The notes under the pieces: model-generated
The model's input: only the letters and a program-made list of their open reading frames with translations
Database searches by the model: none
What the model was told of the DNA's origin: nothing
Position numbers and translations under genes: made by a program
From: Vibrio mediterranei
GTDB lineage: Bacteria > Pseudomonadota > Gammaproteobacteria > Enterobacterales > Vibrionaceae
Assembly (NCBI RefSeq): GCF_900088415.1
Contig: NZ_FLLQ01000002.1
Location: 558,001-622,000, forward strand
Length of the DNA: 64,000 bases
Direction: 5' to 3'
Part shown: piece by piece, positions 9,310 through 18,814 of the stretch
Layout of the letters: every line of letters starts with the position of its first letter
Numbering within the stretch: the first letter of the stretch is position 1

Positions 9310-10323
9310 TTACTGTACCGATTTAACATCTAATCCAGCATTAAGCATGTCAATTAGCTCAGACACATGAACTAACGCACACATTTGTTCTTTTACCATC
9401 CCAGCAAGCCAAGGACGCTTACCGGACTTTTCTCTCCAGCGCACTGCTTCTGGTCTAAGTAGTTCAGTACCTTTAAGTTCTGTAGATGCCAGTCCCCAAT
9501 GGCTCTCACCTAACATCACAATATACTCATAAGCATCTTTGTAACTATCGTCATTAAGAACATCAGGCATTACCCACATAGCCGTATCAACCACATCAAG
9601 TTGACTATCACGACTCGACTGCAGCCCTAGATACCAAGCAGGTTTGCCAATCAAATGGTTTAGCTCACCAATCTGGTGGATACCACCAAGCTCATCCAAA
9701 GGCACGGCAAACGTCATACCATTGACATCAAAATACAGCACCTGAAAACCTTCAGTACGCTCGCCATTTTGCCAAATGTTCTGCTCACCCGACCCACCAT
9801 CTGCGGTAACTAGTTCTACATCAACTGTATCGGCAATCTCAGAATCAACTTTAATATCACTAGTTACATCCGAAGTTTCTTCTACATCCCACGATTGAAT
9901 TTCTTCTGTTGCTGGTTCAGCAGCAATTTGCTCTGACTCAACCTGAACGACTATGTCTGGCTCAGTAACTATTGACTCTTCAAGTGCTTGAGCTTCTGAC
10001 TGGTGCTGCAACCCACTAAACAGCTTCTCAAGGTGTTGCAGATCTGGCTCTTCAGCTTCCGCGATAAGTTCGTCGTAAGTGCGTGCAACTTCTTTTGATT
10101 GGCTAAGTTGTAGTTGAGGCTCAGGTTGCCAAGTAGATTGTGAACCCTGCTGCTCAATAGAAGCCTCAGCTTCTGATACTTCAATAACAGAAGCTAGTTC
10201 ACTCACTTCGATTGGCTCAGACTCACCACTATCAAAATCAAGGCCATCTTCTAGCCCTAATAATGACGTAAAGTAATCGTCTAGCGCTTGTTCGCTTGAG
10301 AGGGGAGCTGCATCAGCTTTCAT
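9310..10323 (-). CDS. parP: ParP, CheW-like polar array protein
   Basis: A 337-residue protein in two parts. Residues 1 to about 185 are acidic and low in complexity (Glu/Ser/Gln-rich), with an N-terminal SSEQALDDYFTSLL segment; residues about 190-330 form a CheW-like domain (FQVLYFDVNGMTFAVPLDEL). This architecture and its place directly after a ParA-like gene match Vibrio ParP, whose CheW-like (AIF) domain integrates into arrays and whose N-terminal part contacts ParC. The start overlaps parC by 11 bases. Confidence 0.88.
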   Translation of the reverse strand: MKADAAPLSSEQALDDYFTSLLGLEDGLDFDSGESEPIEVSELASVIEVSEAEASIEQQGSQSTWQPEPQLQLSQSKEVARTYDELIAEAEEPDLQHLEKLFSGLQHQSEAQALEESIVTEPDIVVQVESEQIAAEPATEEIQSWDVEETSDVTSDIKVDSEIADTVDVELVTADGGSGEQNIWQNGERTEGFQVLYFDVNGMTFAVPLDELGGIHQIGELNHLIGKPAWYLGLQSSRDSQLDVVDTAMWVMPDVLNDDSYKDAYEYIVMLGESHWGLASTELKGTELLRPEAVRWREKSGKRPWLAGMVKEQMCALVHVSELIDMLNAGLDVKSVQ

Positions 10324-11092
10324 CTTGAGCCAACCTTTCTAAATAAATCAGCAGCTGCTTATAGGCAAATACGCCACGACTTCCAGCGGCAAAATGCGAC
10401 GCAGGTAAGTGCTTAAGACTTGCGTCTCTAAATTTGGTATCGATAGGTACCGCAGAGCTCCAAACTTGCGATGGATAATCGTGTTTAAGCTGGGTGAGTG
10501 TTTGCAAAGATGCCCGAGTGCGTTTGTCATACATGGTAGGGACAATCGTTACTTTGAATGGGCGTTGACGTGATTTCTGCATGATAGCCAACGTACGCAC
10601 CATTCTTTCCAGCCCTTTCATAGCCAAAAACTCGGTCTGTACTGGGATTAAAATTCTATCACTCGCCGCCAACGCATTGACCATCATCACACCTAATATT
10701 GGTGGGCAGTCTATCAACACATAATCGTACTCGTCACGAAGTGCCAATAATGCGCGCTTTAAGATAAGTCCCATGCCACTGCGATTGCCCATAACGCGGT
10801 CGAGTGTCGCCAGCGACATATGAGCTGGCAAAATATCAATATTATCTATCTCGGTCTGGTGAATTAAGGCTTTAACACGTGTCTCACTGAATTCTTTCAG
10901 TTGGAACAAATCAAACAAGCTATGAGTCAGCTCGTCTGAATCCATACCCAGATAAGTGGTCAATGATGCATGAGGGTCGGTATCGATCAACAAGACTCGA
11001 TGCCCCTTTTGGCTCAATAGTCCTGCCAACGTTACCGTGGTGGTGGTTTTACCCACTCCACCTTTTTGGTTAGCCACACTCCAAACAATCAT
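10313..11092 (-). CDS. parC: ParC, ParA/MinD-like ATPase for polar chemotaxis arrays
   Basis: A 259-residue ATPase from ATG 11092 (MIVWSVANQ), three bases from the cheB stop. The deviant Walker A KGGVGKTT is at 10-17; LIDTDPHAS and YDVLIDCPP-like (YDYVLIDCPPILG) motifs follow. A longer reading frame extends 45 codons into cheB, but that part is not ParA-like. In Vibrio, ParC places chemotaxis proteins at the old pole and binds ParP. It is a separate gene from FlhG in the same operon. Confidence 0.92.
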   Translation of the reverse strand: MIVWSVANQKGGVGKTTTTVTLAGLLSQKGHRVLLIDTDPHASLTTYLGMDSDELTHSLFDLFQLKEFSETRVKALIHQTEIDNIDILPAHMSLATLDRVMGNRSGMGLILKRALLALRDEYDYVLIDCPPILGVMMVNALAASDRILIPVQTEFLAMKGLERMVRTLAIMQKSRQRPFKVTIVPTMYDKRTRASLQTLTQLKHDYPSQVWSSAVPIDTKFRDASLKHLPASHFAAGSRGVFAYKQLLIYLERLAQDES

Positions 11093-11094
11093 AG

Positions 11095-12213
11095 TTAGTG
11101 CCTCTTGAGCTCTACTAAAATACGTTCGGCGATGCGCTCCAACGGCAGGTCTTCCGTCGAAATACCTGCTTTTGCTACAGCCTGAGGCATGCCATAAACC
11201 ACGCAAGACTCTTCGTCTTGAGCCCAAATCGTTGACCCTGCAGCTTTGAGCATACGAGCGCCTTCTCTGCCATCTGCACCCATTCCAGTTAATATCATCG
11301 ACAACACTTTGTCTTGATAGATCTTAGCGGCAGAACCAAAGGTGACATCTACACAGGGTTTGTAATTCATGCGTTCGCCACCATCAATGATGCGGATCTT
11401 GGTATTACCAGGGCGCCCCTCGAGCATCATCTGCATTCCGCCTGGCGCCAAATAGGCAACACCTGGTTGCAACATATCGCCATCCGCCGCTTCTTTGACC
11501 GTAATTTGGCAAAGAGAGTTTAAGCGTGCTGCAAACGCTGCCGTAAACGTCGCTGGCATATGCTGTACAAGTAGAATCGGGTGGGGATAATTAACAGGTA
11601 ACTTGGTTAAGATCTTTTGCAGAGCGACTGGCCCGCCCGTTGAAGTTCCGATCGCTGTCAACTGATACGACTTACCACTGGCACGAAACCGTGCGGCTGG
11701 CGCGGTGGCCTTTACAGCACTCACTGAAGGTTCGACACGTGAAGCGGCTGTTCTCGATGATAATGTGCCCGCTGGTCTTGATATTGGACGAATAGGAGTT
11801 CTGCGTAACAACGCGCGACGGCTAGCAATTTGCTGCACACGTTGCTGCAATAGGCTGACAGCTTCGTCTTTGTTGCGCGCAATATCTTCAAATTTCTTTG
11901 GTAAGAAATCTAAAGCACCAGCTTCCAATGCATCTAAGGTCGCTTTGGCGCCTTCATGCGTCAAAGACGAGAACATAAGTATTGGGGTTGGTTGAGACGC
12001 CATGATCTCACGTACCGCAGAGATGCCATCCATAACTGGCATCTCTATATCCATAGTGATCACATCGGGTTTCAGAGACAGTGCCTTTTCGACTGCCTCT
12101 TTGCCATTCACAGCAACATCAACCACTTCTAATCGAGGTGCTGCATTAATAATATCGCTAACACGTCTGCGGAAAAAACTTGAGTCGTCGACGACGAGTA
12201 CTTTAAGTGACAT
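11095..12213 (-). CDS. cheB: CheB, chemoreceptor methylesterase
   Basis: A 372-residue protein with an N-terminal receiver domain (acidic pocket D9/D10, phospho-acceptor D55 in TMDIEMP), a linker rich in Arg/Ser/Ala (about 130-180), and a methylesterase domain with catalytic S191 (GTSTGGP), H218 (LVQHMP) and D314 (LTGMGADG). It removes methyl groups from receptors for adaptation. Sits between cheA and parC. Confidence 0.96.
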   Translation of the reverse strand: MSLKVLVVDDSSFFRRRVSDIINAAPRLEVVDVAVNGKEAVEKALSLKPDVITMDIEMPVMDGISAVREIMASQPTPILMFSSLTHEGAKATLDALEAGALDFLPKKFEDIARNKDEAVSLLQQRVQQIASRRALLRRTPIRPISRPAGTLSSRTAASRVEPSVSAVKATAPAARFRASGKSYQLTAIGTSTGGPVALQKILTKLPVNYPHPILLVQHMPATFTAAFAARLNSLCQITVKEAADGDMLQPGVAYLAPGGMQMMLEGRPGNTKIRIIDGGERMNYKPCVDVTFGSAAKIYQDKVLSMILTGMGADGREGARMLKAAGSTIWAQDEESCVVYGMPQAVAKAGISTEDLPLERIAERILVELKRH

Positions 12214-12226
12214 AGACTTCCCTAAA

Positions 12227-14440
12227 TTAGATACGCGATGCCGCTGCGTACTGCTTAAGTAAGTCAGGTACGTCTAATATCAATGCGATGTGACCATCAC
12301 TAGTAATTGTTGCGCCTGCCATGCCCGGCGTACCTTGTAATAGGCTATCTAGCGGTTTAATCACCACTTCTTCTTGGCCGATCAAAGTATCCACAACAAA
12401 GCCAACACGCTGGCTGCCTATCTGAACGATGACCACATGCCCATGACCCGTACGCTGCTCAGCGCGACCCGCGTGTGGTGCGAGCCAGTTTTGCAGATAG
12501 AACAGAGGAATAGACTTATCACGAACAATGATCGTCAATTGACCATCAACCACATTGGTACGGCTTAAATCTAGGTGGAAAATTTCGTTCACGCTTGCCA
12601 AAGGCAGTGCAAATGGATTACCTCCCACGCCCACCATTAAGGTTGGAAGTATCGCTAATGTGAGCGGAACTTTAATGGTAATTTTGGTGCCTTTACCGAG
12701 TTCTGAGTCAATATCGATAGAGCCGTTTAAGGTATTAATGGCAGTCTTCACCACATCCATACCTACGCCACGACCCGATATATCCGAGATCTTTTCTTTG
12801 CTGGAGAAGCCCGGCATAAAGATAAGATTAAAGCACTCTTTGTCGGTCAGACGAGAGGCTGCGTCCTCGTCCATCATGCCACGTTTTACTGCGATAGCTC
12901 GTAGCTTCTCAGGGTCCATACCACCACCATCATCAATAATGGCAAGTTCGATATGGTCACCTTCTTGAGAGGCAGAAAGGGTTATCTTACCCGTGCGAGA
13001 TTTACCTGACTGTTCACGAACATCTGGCATCTCCACACCATGGTCAACCGAGTTTCGAACCAAGTGAATCAGTGGATCCGCTAGGGCTTCTACTAAGTTC
13101 TTATCGAGGTCGGTATCTTCACCTTGCATTTCAAGAACAATGTCCTTGTTAAGGCTACGCGCCAAGTCTCTTACCACTCGTGGGAAGCGACCGAATACTT
13201 TCTTAATAGGCTGCATGCGGGTTTTCATTACCGCACCTTGCAGATCTGCAGTCACAACATCGAGATTGGAGACTGCTTTAGACATCTCTTCATCATTACT
13301 GTTGAGACCAAGACTTACCAAGCGGTTACGAACCAACACCAGCTCACCAACCATGTTCATGATGGTATCCAGTGTTGAAGTATCAACACGCACTGTTGCT
13401 TCGGCCTGTGGTTTCTTGACCTGCACAGCCGTGTTCTTGCTTTCCGCTGGTAAGGATTTTTCTGGGGCTGGCGCAACAGCGGGGGCCGCCGCTTTGGCAG
13501 GTTCTGCTACTTTAGGCTCGATCGTCGCTGGTGCAACGTTTTGAGATGCAGGTTTTGTTGCTACATCCAGTTCATCTGGAGAAGGACCCTTACCAACACC
13601 ATGCAGTTCATCCAGCAGTTTCTCGAACTCTTCGTCCGTCATCAAATCACCGCTGTCAGACCCTGCTGGTGTCTCTTTAACCTCTGGATTAGAGGCAGCT
13701 ACAGGTGTCACTGCCGGGGCAATATCTGCCGCAGAAGGTCCCTTCCCAACACCATGTAGTTCGTCTAACAGTTTTTCGAATTCATCGTCCGTAATGTCTG
13801 ACGAGCTAAGTTCCGCTGGCGCAACAGGCGCGCTATCCACCGCAGAGATGGCAGGCGCAGCCGCAACTTTACTCGGGCCACTCCCCTTGCCATGAAGCTC
13901 ATCTAGAAGACGCTCAAACTCATCTTGAGTAATATCATCGATGGAGTCGCCTTGCGCCACCGTTGAAGATTCAACTACGCTGAGCTCTGGCTCAGAGACG
14001 GTCGGAGGTTCTGGGATTTCAACCTTAGGAGCTACGGCCTCATCTGCGGACTCTGGCTTACTTAGGCGATGAAGTTCCTCTAGTAGTGCAGGATCGGCTG
14101 GTTCAATCGGAGCCATGTTCTGAACTGATTGGAACTGATGGTTAACGGTGTCTAACGCTTTAAGCATAGTATCCATTAGACCAGCACTCACTGAGCGCTG
14201 GCCGTTTCGAAGGATATCGAAGACGTTTTCCGCACCATGACAGGTATCAACAAGTTCAGTTAATGCTAGAAATCCCGCGCCACCTTTTACGGTGTGGAAA
14301 CCTCTAAATATCGCATTCAAAAGATCTTTATCTTCAGGGTTGTTCTCTAGTTCGACTAGCTGCTCTGAAAGCAACTCGAGTATCTCACCCGCTTCTACTA
14401 GAAAGTCCTGTAGAATCTCTTCATCTAATTCGTAGCTCAT
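12227..14440 (-). CDS. cheA: CheA, chemotaxis histidine kinase
   Basis: 737 residues. The HPt domain has phospho-acceptor H49 ([10 protein letters not shown]). The dimerisation helix starts near 350 ([15 protein letters not shown]). The ATPase domain has [24 protein letters not shown] and [11 protein letters not shown] CheW-like regulatory domain ends the protein. The 140-345 region is not an obvious P2 domain; it is a Pro/Ala/Glu-rich linker holding three near-identical 20-residue modules (171-190, 217-236, 268-287; core [12 protein letters not shown] then GPS). In Vibrio this region is reported to bind ParC/ParP (the LID region); that the repeats are the binding element is my inference. Confidence 0.97.
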   Translation of the reverse strand: MSYELDEEILQDFLVEAGEILELLSEQLVELENNPEDKDLLNAIFRGFHTVKGGAGFLALTELVDTCHGAENVFDILRNGQRSVSAGLMDTMLKALDTVNHQFQSVQNMAPIEPADPALLEELHRLSKPESADEAVAPKVEIPEPPTVSEPELSVVESSTVAQGDSIDDITQDEFERLLDELHGKGSGPSKVAAAPAISAVDSAPVAPAELSSSDITDDEFEKLLDELHGVGKGPSAADIAPAVTPVAASNPEVKETPAGSDSGDLMTDEEFEKLLDELHGVGKGPSPDELDVATKPASQNVAPATIEPKVAEPAKAAAPAVAPAPEKSLPAESKNTAVQVKKPQAEATVRVDTSTLDTIMNMVGELVLVRNRLVSLGLNSNDEEMSKAVSNLDVVTADLQGAVMKTRMQPIKKVFGRFPRVVRDLARSLNKDIVLEMQGEDTDLDKNLVEALADPLIHLVRNSVDHGVEMPDVREQSGKSRTGKITLSASQEGDHIELAIIDDGGGMDPEKLRAIAVKRGMMDEDAASRLTDKECFNLIFMPGFSSKEKISDISGRGVGMDVVKTAINTLNGSIDIDSELGKGTKITIKVPLTLAILPTLMVGVGGNPFALPLASVNEIFHLDLSRTNVVDGQLTIIVRDKSIPLFYLQNWLAPHAGRAEQRTGHGHVVIVQIGSQRVGFVVDTLIGQEEVVIKPLDSLLQGTPGMAGATITSDGHIALILDVPDLLKQYAAASRI

Positions 14441-14449
14441 TGTCCACCC

Positions 14450-15166
14450 CTAAAACCCAAGACTCGAAAGCAAATCATCGACTTCGTCTTGCGAAGAGAC
14501 GGCATCGTCTCTCTCATGAGGGTTAATAATCGGTCCCTCGACGCCAACTGGTGCCTGCTTTGGTTTTGTTGTTATTGGTTGTTGTTCGTCACTGAACACT
14601 TTCAAGATTTCCACCAGCCTCGTTTCCACTTCACTGACTAAAGTGATGACGCGGCGAATGATTTGTCCAGTAAGGTCTTGAAAATCCTGCGCCATTAGGA
14701 TGTTGGTGAGCTGAGTACGCAGTTCGGTACCATCCCCTTCCACCTGACTAAGTAGATCATCAATACGATGACACAGGTCTTTAAATTGTTTTAGCTCAAG
14801 CCTGCCATGCATTAGCTCGTTCCACTGTGGACGAACCTGTAATAAACATTCATGGAGATTGTCCGCCATAGGCAGACAACGTTCTACCGCGTCCATTGTG
14901 GTATTGGCAGAAATTTCCGTCTTGTTGATGACGTATTCTAAGCGGTCGCGAGCTTCAGGGATTTCATCATTGGCAATCTCATTAAGACGCGTATCAATGC
15001 TGAATTCCTTTAAAGCATCGTGCAGGTCACGAGTCAGAGCGCCAACTTCTTGAAGTACTCGACTTTCGTTGCCGCCTTGAATCATCATGACCAGCTCATT
15101 GGCTTCTTGTTGTTTGTCGTTTTCCAACAAATCAACAAGCTGCTTAGCTTGTTCTAATGAAATCAT
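14450..15166 (-). CDS. cheZ: CheZ, CheY-P phosphatase
   Basis: A 238-residue, mainly helical protein. The catalytic signature AQDFQDLTGQ is at 159-168, with D164 and Q168 matching the E. coli D143/Q147 pair. The C-terminal tail after a disordered linker ends QDEVDDLLSSLGF, the CheY-binding peptide type. It speeds CheY-P dephosphorylation. Between cheY and cheA. Confidence 0.96.
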   Translation of the reverse strand: MISLEQAKQLVDLLENDKQQEANELVMMIQGGNESRVLQEVGALTRDLHDALKEFSIDTRLNEIANDEIPEARDRLEYVINKTEISANTTMDAVERCLPMADNLHECLLQVRPQWNELMHGRLELKQFKDLCHRIDDLLSQVEGDGTELRTQLTNILMAQDFQDLTGQIIRRVITLVSEVETRLVEILKVFSDEQQPITTKPKQAPVGVEGPIINPHERDDAVSSQDEVDDLLSSLGF

Positions 15167-15197
15167 TCTGATATAGCCATTCGCTATGATGAGCGCG

Positions 15198-15590
15198 TTA
15201 TAAACGCTCGAAAATTTTGTCTAATTTTTCTTTTAGTGTTGCTGCGGTAAATGGTTTAACGATGTAACCATTTACACCGGCTTGCGCCGCCTCGATAATC
15301 TGCTCGCGTTTAGCTTCTGCAGTGATCATAAGAACAGGTAGGTGTTTAAGTTCTTCATCCGCTCGGATGTGTCGTAGTAGATCGATCCCTTGCATGCCTG
15401 GCATATTCCAGTCGGTTACGACAAAGTCAAAATCGCCCTTCTTGAGCATTGGTAGTGCCGTTAAACCGTCATCAGCTTCTAGCGTGTTGCTAAAGCCCAA
15501 GTCGCGTAGAAGGTTTTTGACAATACGGCGCATTGTTGAAAAGTCGTCAACAATAAGGATTTTCATGTTTTTATTCAAAATTGCCTCCAC
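15198..15590 (-). CDS. cheY: CheY, chemotaxis response regulator
   Basis: A single receiver domain with [13 protein letters not shown], a phospho-acceptor Asp in [10 protein letters not shown], Thr in MITAEA, and the conserved Lys in [11 protein letters not shown]. CheY-P binds FliM at the motor. The start is uncertain. GTG 15590 gives the 130-residue form with a VEAILNKN lead. The best ribosome site (GGAGG) lies inside that lead and would favour TTG 15578 or, less well spaced, ATG 15566. Confidence 0.93.
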   Translation of the reverse strand: MEAILNKNMKILIVDDFSTMRRIVKNLLRDLGFSNTLEADDGLTALPMLKKGDFDFVVTDWNMPGMQGIDLLRHIRADEELKHLPVLMITAEAKREQIIEAAQAGVNGYIVKPFTAATLKEKLDKIFERL

Positions 15591-15611
15591 TGAAAGCAAG
15601 ATCAGTGTTTA

Positions 15612-16343
15612 TTAATTATTATCTGTCCAAGCACTTAGCTTGGTGCGAAGACGCTGCATCGATTGGCTCAATATTTGACTAACGCGCGATTCGCTGACGC
15701 CCAATACTTCACCTATCTCCTTCAAATTTAACTCTTCGTCATAATACAAGGATAACGTTAATGCTTCACGCTCTGGTAGCGATTTTATTGATTCTATTAA
15801 CGCTTCACGGAACGCATCGTCCGCGACACCTTGAAACGGAGTATTATCTTCTTCATCTGAAACAGAGACAGAATCTTCCGAAACGCCTAAATCTTCTATT
15901 CCCACCAGCTTCGAACAATTAATATCGGTCAGAGCTTTGTGGTATTGAGCAAGACTCAGCCCCAAATAGTTAGCCACCTCAGAATCGGTTGGATCTCGAT
16001 TGAGTTCGACTTCCAACACTGAAATGGCCTGAGAAATATCACGGCTATGTTTATGTACCGAACGTGGTACCCAATCACCGCGACGAATATCATCAAGCAT
16101 GGCTCCTCGAATCCGAATCCCGGCGTAGGTTTCGAAACTCGCGCCTTTAGTGCCATCGTAATTTTTTTGTGCTTCAATCAAGCCGATCATTCCAGCCTGA
16201 ATCAAGTCTTCAACCAACACGTTCGGTGGAAGTCGCCCAATCAAATGGTGGGCAATACGCTTCACCAATACTGAGTACTTCTCTAAGAAAGCTTGCTGAC
16301 CACTCAAATTGGCATGTTGGTCATAGGTCAAAGCTTTATTCAC
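15612..16343 (-). CDS. fliA: FliA, sigma-28 flagellar sigma factor
   Basis: A 243-residue sigma-70-family protein: region 2 (RIAHHLIGRLPPNVLVEDLIQ, GASFETYAGIRIRGAMLDDIR), region 3 (RDPTDSEVANYLGLSLAQYHK) and region 4 (LPEREALTLSLYYDEELN, EIGEVLGVSESRVSQILSQ). It directs transcription of late flagellar genes. FlgM, its anti-sigma factor, is at 60540-60857 in the same window. Overlaps the flhG end by eight bases. Confidence 0.96.
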   Translation of the reverse strand: MNKALTYDQHANLSGQQAFLEKYSVLVKRIAHHLIGRLPPNVLVEDLIQAGMIGLIEAQKNYDGTKGASFETYAGIRIRGAMLDDIRRGDWVPRSVHKHSRDISQAISVLEVELNRDPTDSEVANYLGLSLAQYHKALTDINCSKLVGIEDLGVSEDSVSVSDEEDNTPFQGVADDAFREALIESIKSLPEREALTLSLYYDEELNLKEIGEVLGVSESRVSQILSQSMQRLRTKLSAWTDNN

Positions 16344-17235
16344 TAAACGGTTCCTCTAGCGCTTCTGGTCTATTTAGTAGCCTTTCGACAAAAAACTCTA
16401 GGTGCCCACTTGGTACTTTTGGAATTGGCCAAGTTAACGCTTTGTTCGCCAAAGAACTTAGCGCTAGAGCAGCAGGTGAGCGTGGAAATGCATCAACTAC
16501 TATTTTTTGTCTCTTCACTGCTTGTCGCACTTTATCATCTAATGGGATGCATGCGACTAACTCAAGACTCACATTGAGGAATCGTTCTGTGACTAGTGTC
16601 AATTTTGTAAACAATTCTCGCCCTTCTCGATAGCTACGAACCATATTCGCCACTACTTTGAAGCGCTGAACTTGATGCTCTCGACTAAGTAGCTTTATAA
16701 GCGCGTAAGCATCGGTAATTGAGGTTGGTTCATCACACACCACCACTACTACATCTTGCGCTGCACGAGAAAAGCTCACCACCATATCGGAAATGCCTGC
16801 TGCAGTATCTACAAGCAGTACGTCCATTTCTTCTTCTAAGCTACCAAACGCTCGAATCAACCCCATATGTTGAGCATGACTTAGCTCTGTCATACTTTGC
16901 GTACCAGATGTCGCCGGGATAATTCGAATGCCGTGAGGACCTTCGACAATGGCATCTTTTAAATCGCATTCGCCTGCCAATACATGGCCAAGGTTTTTCT
17001 TAGGTCGAATACCAAGCATGACGTCGACATTTGCTAGACCTAAGTCAGCATCCAACACCATCACTTTTTTGCCTTGACGAGCCATACAGATTGCAAGTCC
17101 AAGCGTCACATTGGATTTACCAACACCACCTTTACCGCCAGTAACTGAAATTACCTTCGTCAATGTTGGCTGAGTCAAACGTCTTAGGCCACTCGCTTGG
17201 TCATGTATCATGTTATTTGTCATATTCGCTTGCAC
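16336..17235 (-). CDS. flhG: FlhG, MinD-like ATPase limiting flagellar number
   Basis: 299 residues from a GTG start. A strong GGAGGGGG ribosome site ends six bases before it, inside the last codons of flhF, whose stop abuts this GTG; ATG 17223 is the alternative. The N-terminal DQASGLR (12-18) is the DQAxxLR element that stimulates FlhF GTPase in this family. The deviant Walker A GGKGGVGKSN covers 33-42, and VLVDTAAGISD and the C-terminal membrane-targeting helix follow. FlhG restrains flagellar number by acting on FlhF and FlrA. Confidence 0.95.
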   Translation of the reverse strand: MQANMTNNMIHDQASGLRRLTQPTLTKVISVTGGKGGVGKSNVTLGLAICMARQGKKVMVLDADLGLANVDVMLGIRPKKNLGHVLAGECDLKDAIVEGPHGIRIIPATSGTQSMTELSHAQHMGLIRAFGSLEEEMDVLLVDTAAGISDMVVSFSRAAQDVVVVVCDEPTSITDAYALIKLLSREHQVQRFKVVANMVRSYREGRELFTKLTLVTERFLNVSLELVACIPLDDKVRQAVKRQKIVVDAFPRSPAALALSSLANKALTWPIPKVPSGHLEFFVERLLNRPEALEEPFSE

Positions 17236-18786
17236 CTAAACCCCCTCCATATCACTGTTCCAGAAGTGGGGTTCATTCTCTGTCGACTTCTCTAATAGTT
17301 CGTTCGCTTTCGCGACCATATATTTGGGCTGCGCAATTACAATGTCTTCTGGCACCCGTTGTCCATTGGCAATATAGGTGACTGGCAGTGCATTTTGTAC
17401 TACAACACTGATAAATTCGCCCAAGCTTAACGACTCATCCAACTTAGTCATAATGCACCCTGATAACGGGATGCGTCTAAAGTGGTCTAACGTTTCTTGC
17501 AACACTTGACGCTGCGCCGTCGCCGGTAGCACCAAGTAGCTATGTATTACTTCTCCACTCTCCTGCATCAGAGTATCAAGCTGTTCGGAAAGCCTAACGT
17601 CTCGCTGCCCCATACCTGCGGTATCAATCAGCACTAAACGTCTGTTTCTTAATTGATATAGTACATCGGCAAGTTCTTCAGAATCTTTAGCAACTCTGAC
17701 GGGACATCCCATAATTCTGCCATAAATAGATAATTGCTCATGAGCACCAATTCGGTAGGTATCCGTTGTGACTAGCGCTACATTGTCAGAGCCGTATTCC
17801 ATGGCGGCTCTTGCTGCTAGTTTGGCCACCGTCGTAGTTTTACCGACCCCCGTAGGCCCAAGCAACGCAACTATCCCACCTTTGCGCAGAATATCTTGCT
17901 TACTCACTACGATTTGATCTGAGACTAAAGACAACAACGCCTTCCAAGCTTTTTGAGGCGGCGTATCTTCTGGAATATAACAAGCGAGTTGGTCAGAAAG
18001 TTCAGGAGATAGACCCATTCTTTCTAATCGTTTGATTAACATGGCTCGAAGTGGCTCTCGGCGCTCGACTTCTTGCCACATTAAACCGGACACCTGATGT
18101 TCAAGAAGGCGGCGGATGGAAGACATATCTTCCTTCATCGCTTCGAGTTCTTCACCGATTTTCGCGTCACGTGGATTGGAACCTCTGCGCGGTGCATCTG
18201 TACTATTTTCAGCGAATTGATGACACCCTGTGGAGCGTAGGCTTGAACGATTGTCGCGAGAATCAAAATCTGAGCGATTTTCTTGAGCGTACTGATAGCG
18301 ATCGCTGTTTTGATAACTGTCACTGACCGATTTTGCTCGCTCTGATTGTCTTTCTAATAAAGCAGAAAGAGAGTCTGGCGGTGTCGATGCGCTTTTACTC
18401 GCGTTGCTGTCAGAACCACGATAATTTTTGAGCATACTGGCAAACCGATCGGTGACCGACGGCGCACTTGCTGAACTTTTTTGATTGAGATTCACAACGT
18501 CGTCCTTGAGGCTGCGTCCACTATTCTGGTTTCTACCATCAGCATAACGGTCATTGGTCTGGCGACCACCGTCATAACTGCTCTGTGGACGTGTTGGTGC
18601 CGCCAATGCGTTGCTTTGCATCTGACGTGGTTCCGATGGTGAACTATCACCATCGACGGCAGCAACGATTTCTACCCCACCCGCCACTTTTTTATTGGAC
18701 ATGATCACCGCTTCAGCACCAAGTTCTTCTTTTACTTGGAGCAGTGCCTGACGCATATCTCTGGCAAAAAATCGTTTAATTTTCAA
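17236..18786 (-). CDS. flhF: FlhF, SRP-type GTPase for polar flagellum placement
   Basis: 516 residues: basic N-terminal B domain (MKIKRFFARDMRQALLQVKE), a long Ser/Asn/Asp/Arg-rich linker (about 50-205), then the SRP-like NG domain with P-loop GPTGVGKTT (310-318), VTTDTYRIGAHEQL, a DTAGMGQRD switch and TKLDE specificity motif. It recruits the first basal body parts (FliF) to the pole. Lies between flhA and flhG; its stop overlaps the flhG ribosome region. Confidence 0.96.
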   Translation of the reverse strand: MKIKRFFARDMRQALLQVKEELGAEAVIMSNKKVAGGVEIVAAVDGDSSPSEPRQMQSNALAAPTRPQSSYDGGRQTNDRYADGRNQNSGRSLKDDVVNLNQKSSASAPSVTDRFASMLKNYRGSDSNASKSASTPPDSLSALLERQSERAKSVSDSYQNSDRYQYAQENRSDFDSRDNRSSLRSTGCHQFAENSTDAPRRGSNPRDAKIGEELEAMKEDMSSIRRLLEHQVSGLMWQEVERREPLRAMLIKRLERMGLSPELSDQLACYIPEDTPPQKAWKALLSLVSDQIVVSKQDILRKGGIVALLGPTGVGKTTTVAKLAARAAMEYGSDNVALVTTDTYRIGAHEQLSIYGRIMGCPVRVAKDSEELADVLYQLRNRRLVLIDTAGMGQRDVRLSEQLDTLMQESGEVIHSYLVLPATAQRQVLQETLDHFRRIPLSGCIMTKLDESLSLGEFISVVVQNALPVTYIANGQRVPEDIVIAQPKYMVAKANELLEKSTENEPHFWNSDMEGV

Positions 18787-18814
18787 CTGTTACATCCATT
18801 TTCCATCCAAACCG

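Noticed and set aside
11093..11227. 45-codon N-terminal extension of parC
   Set aside because: It lies inside cheB in another frame and reads Arg-rich without ParA similarity; ATG 11092 directly precedes the P-loop segment as in ParA proteins.
13140..13544. Long plus-strand frames inside cheA and similar frames elsewhere
   Set aside because: They are antisense to clear genes, have no ribosome site or family signature, and follow from codon bias of the true genes.
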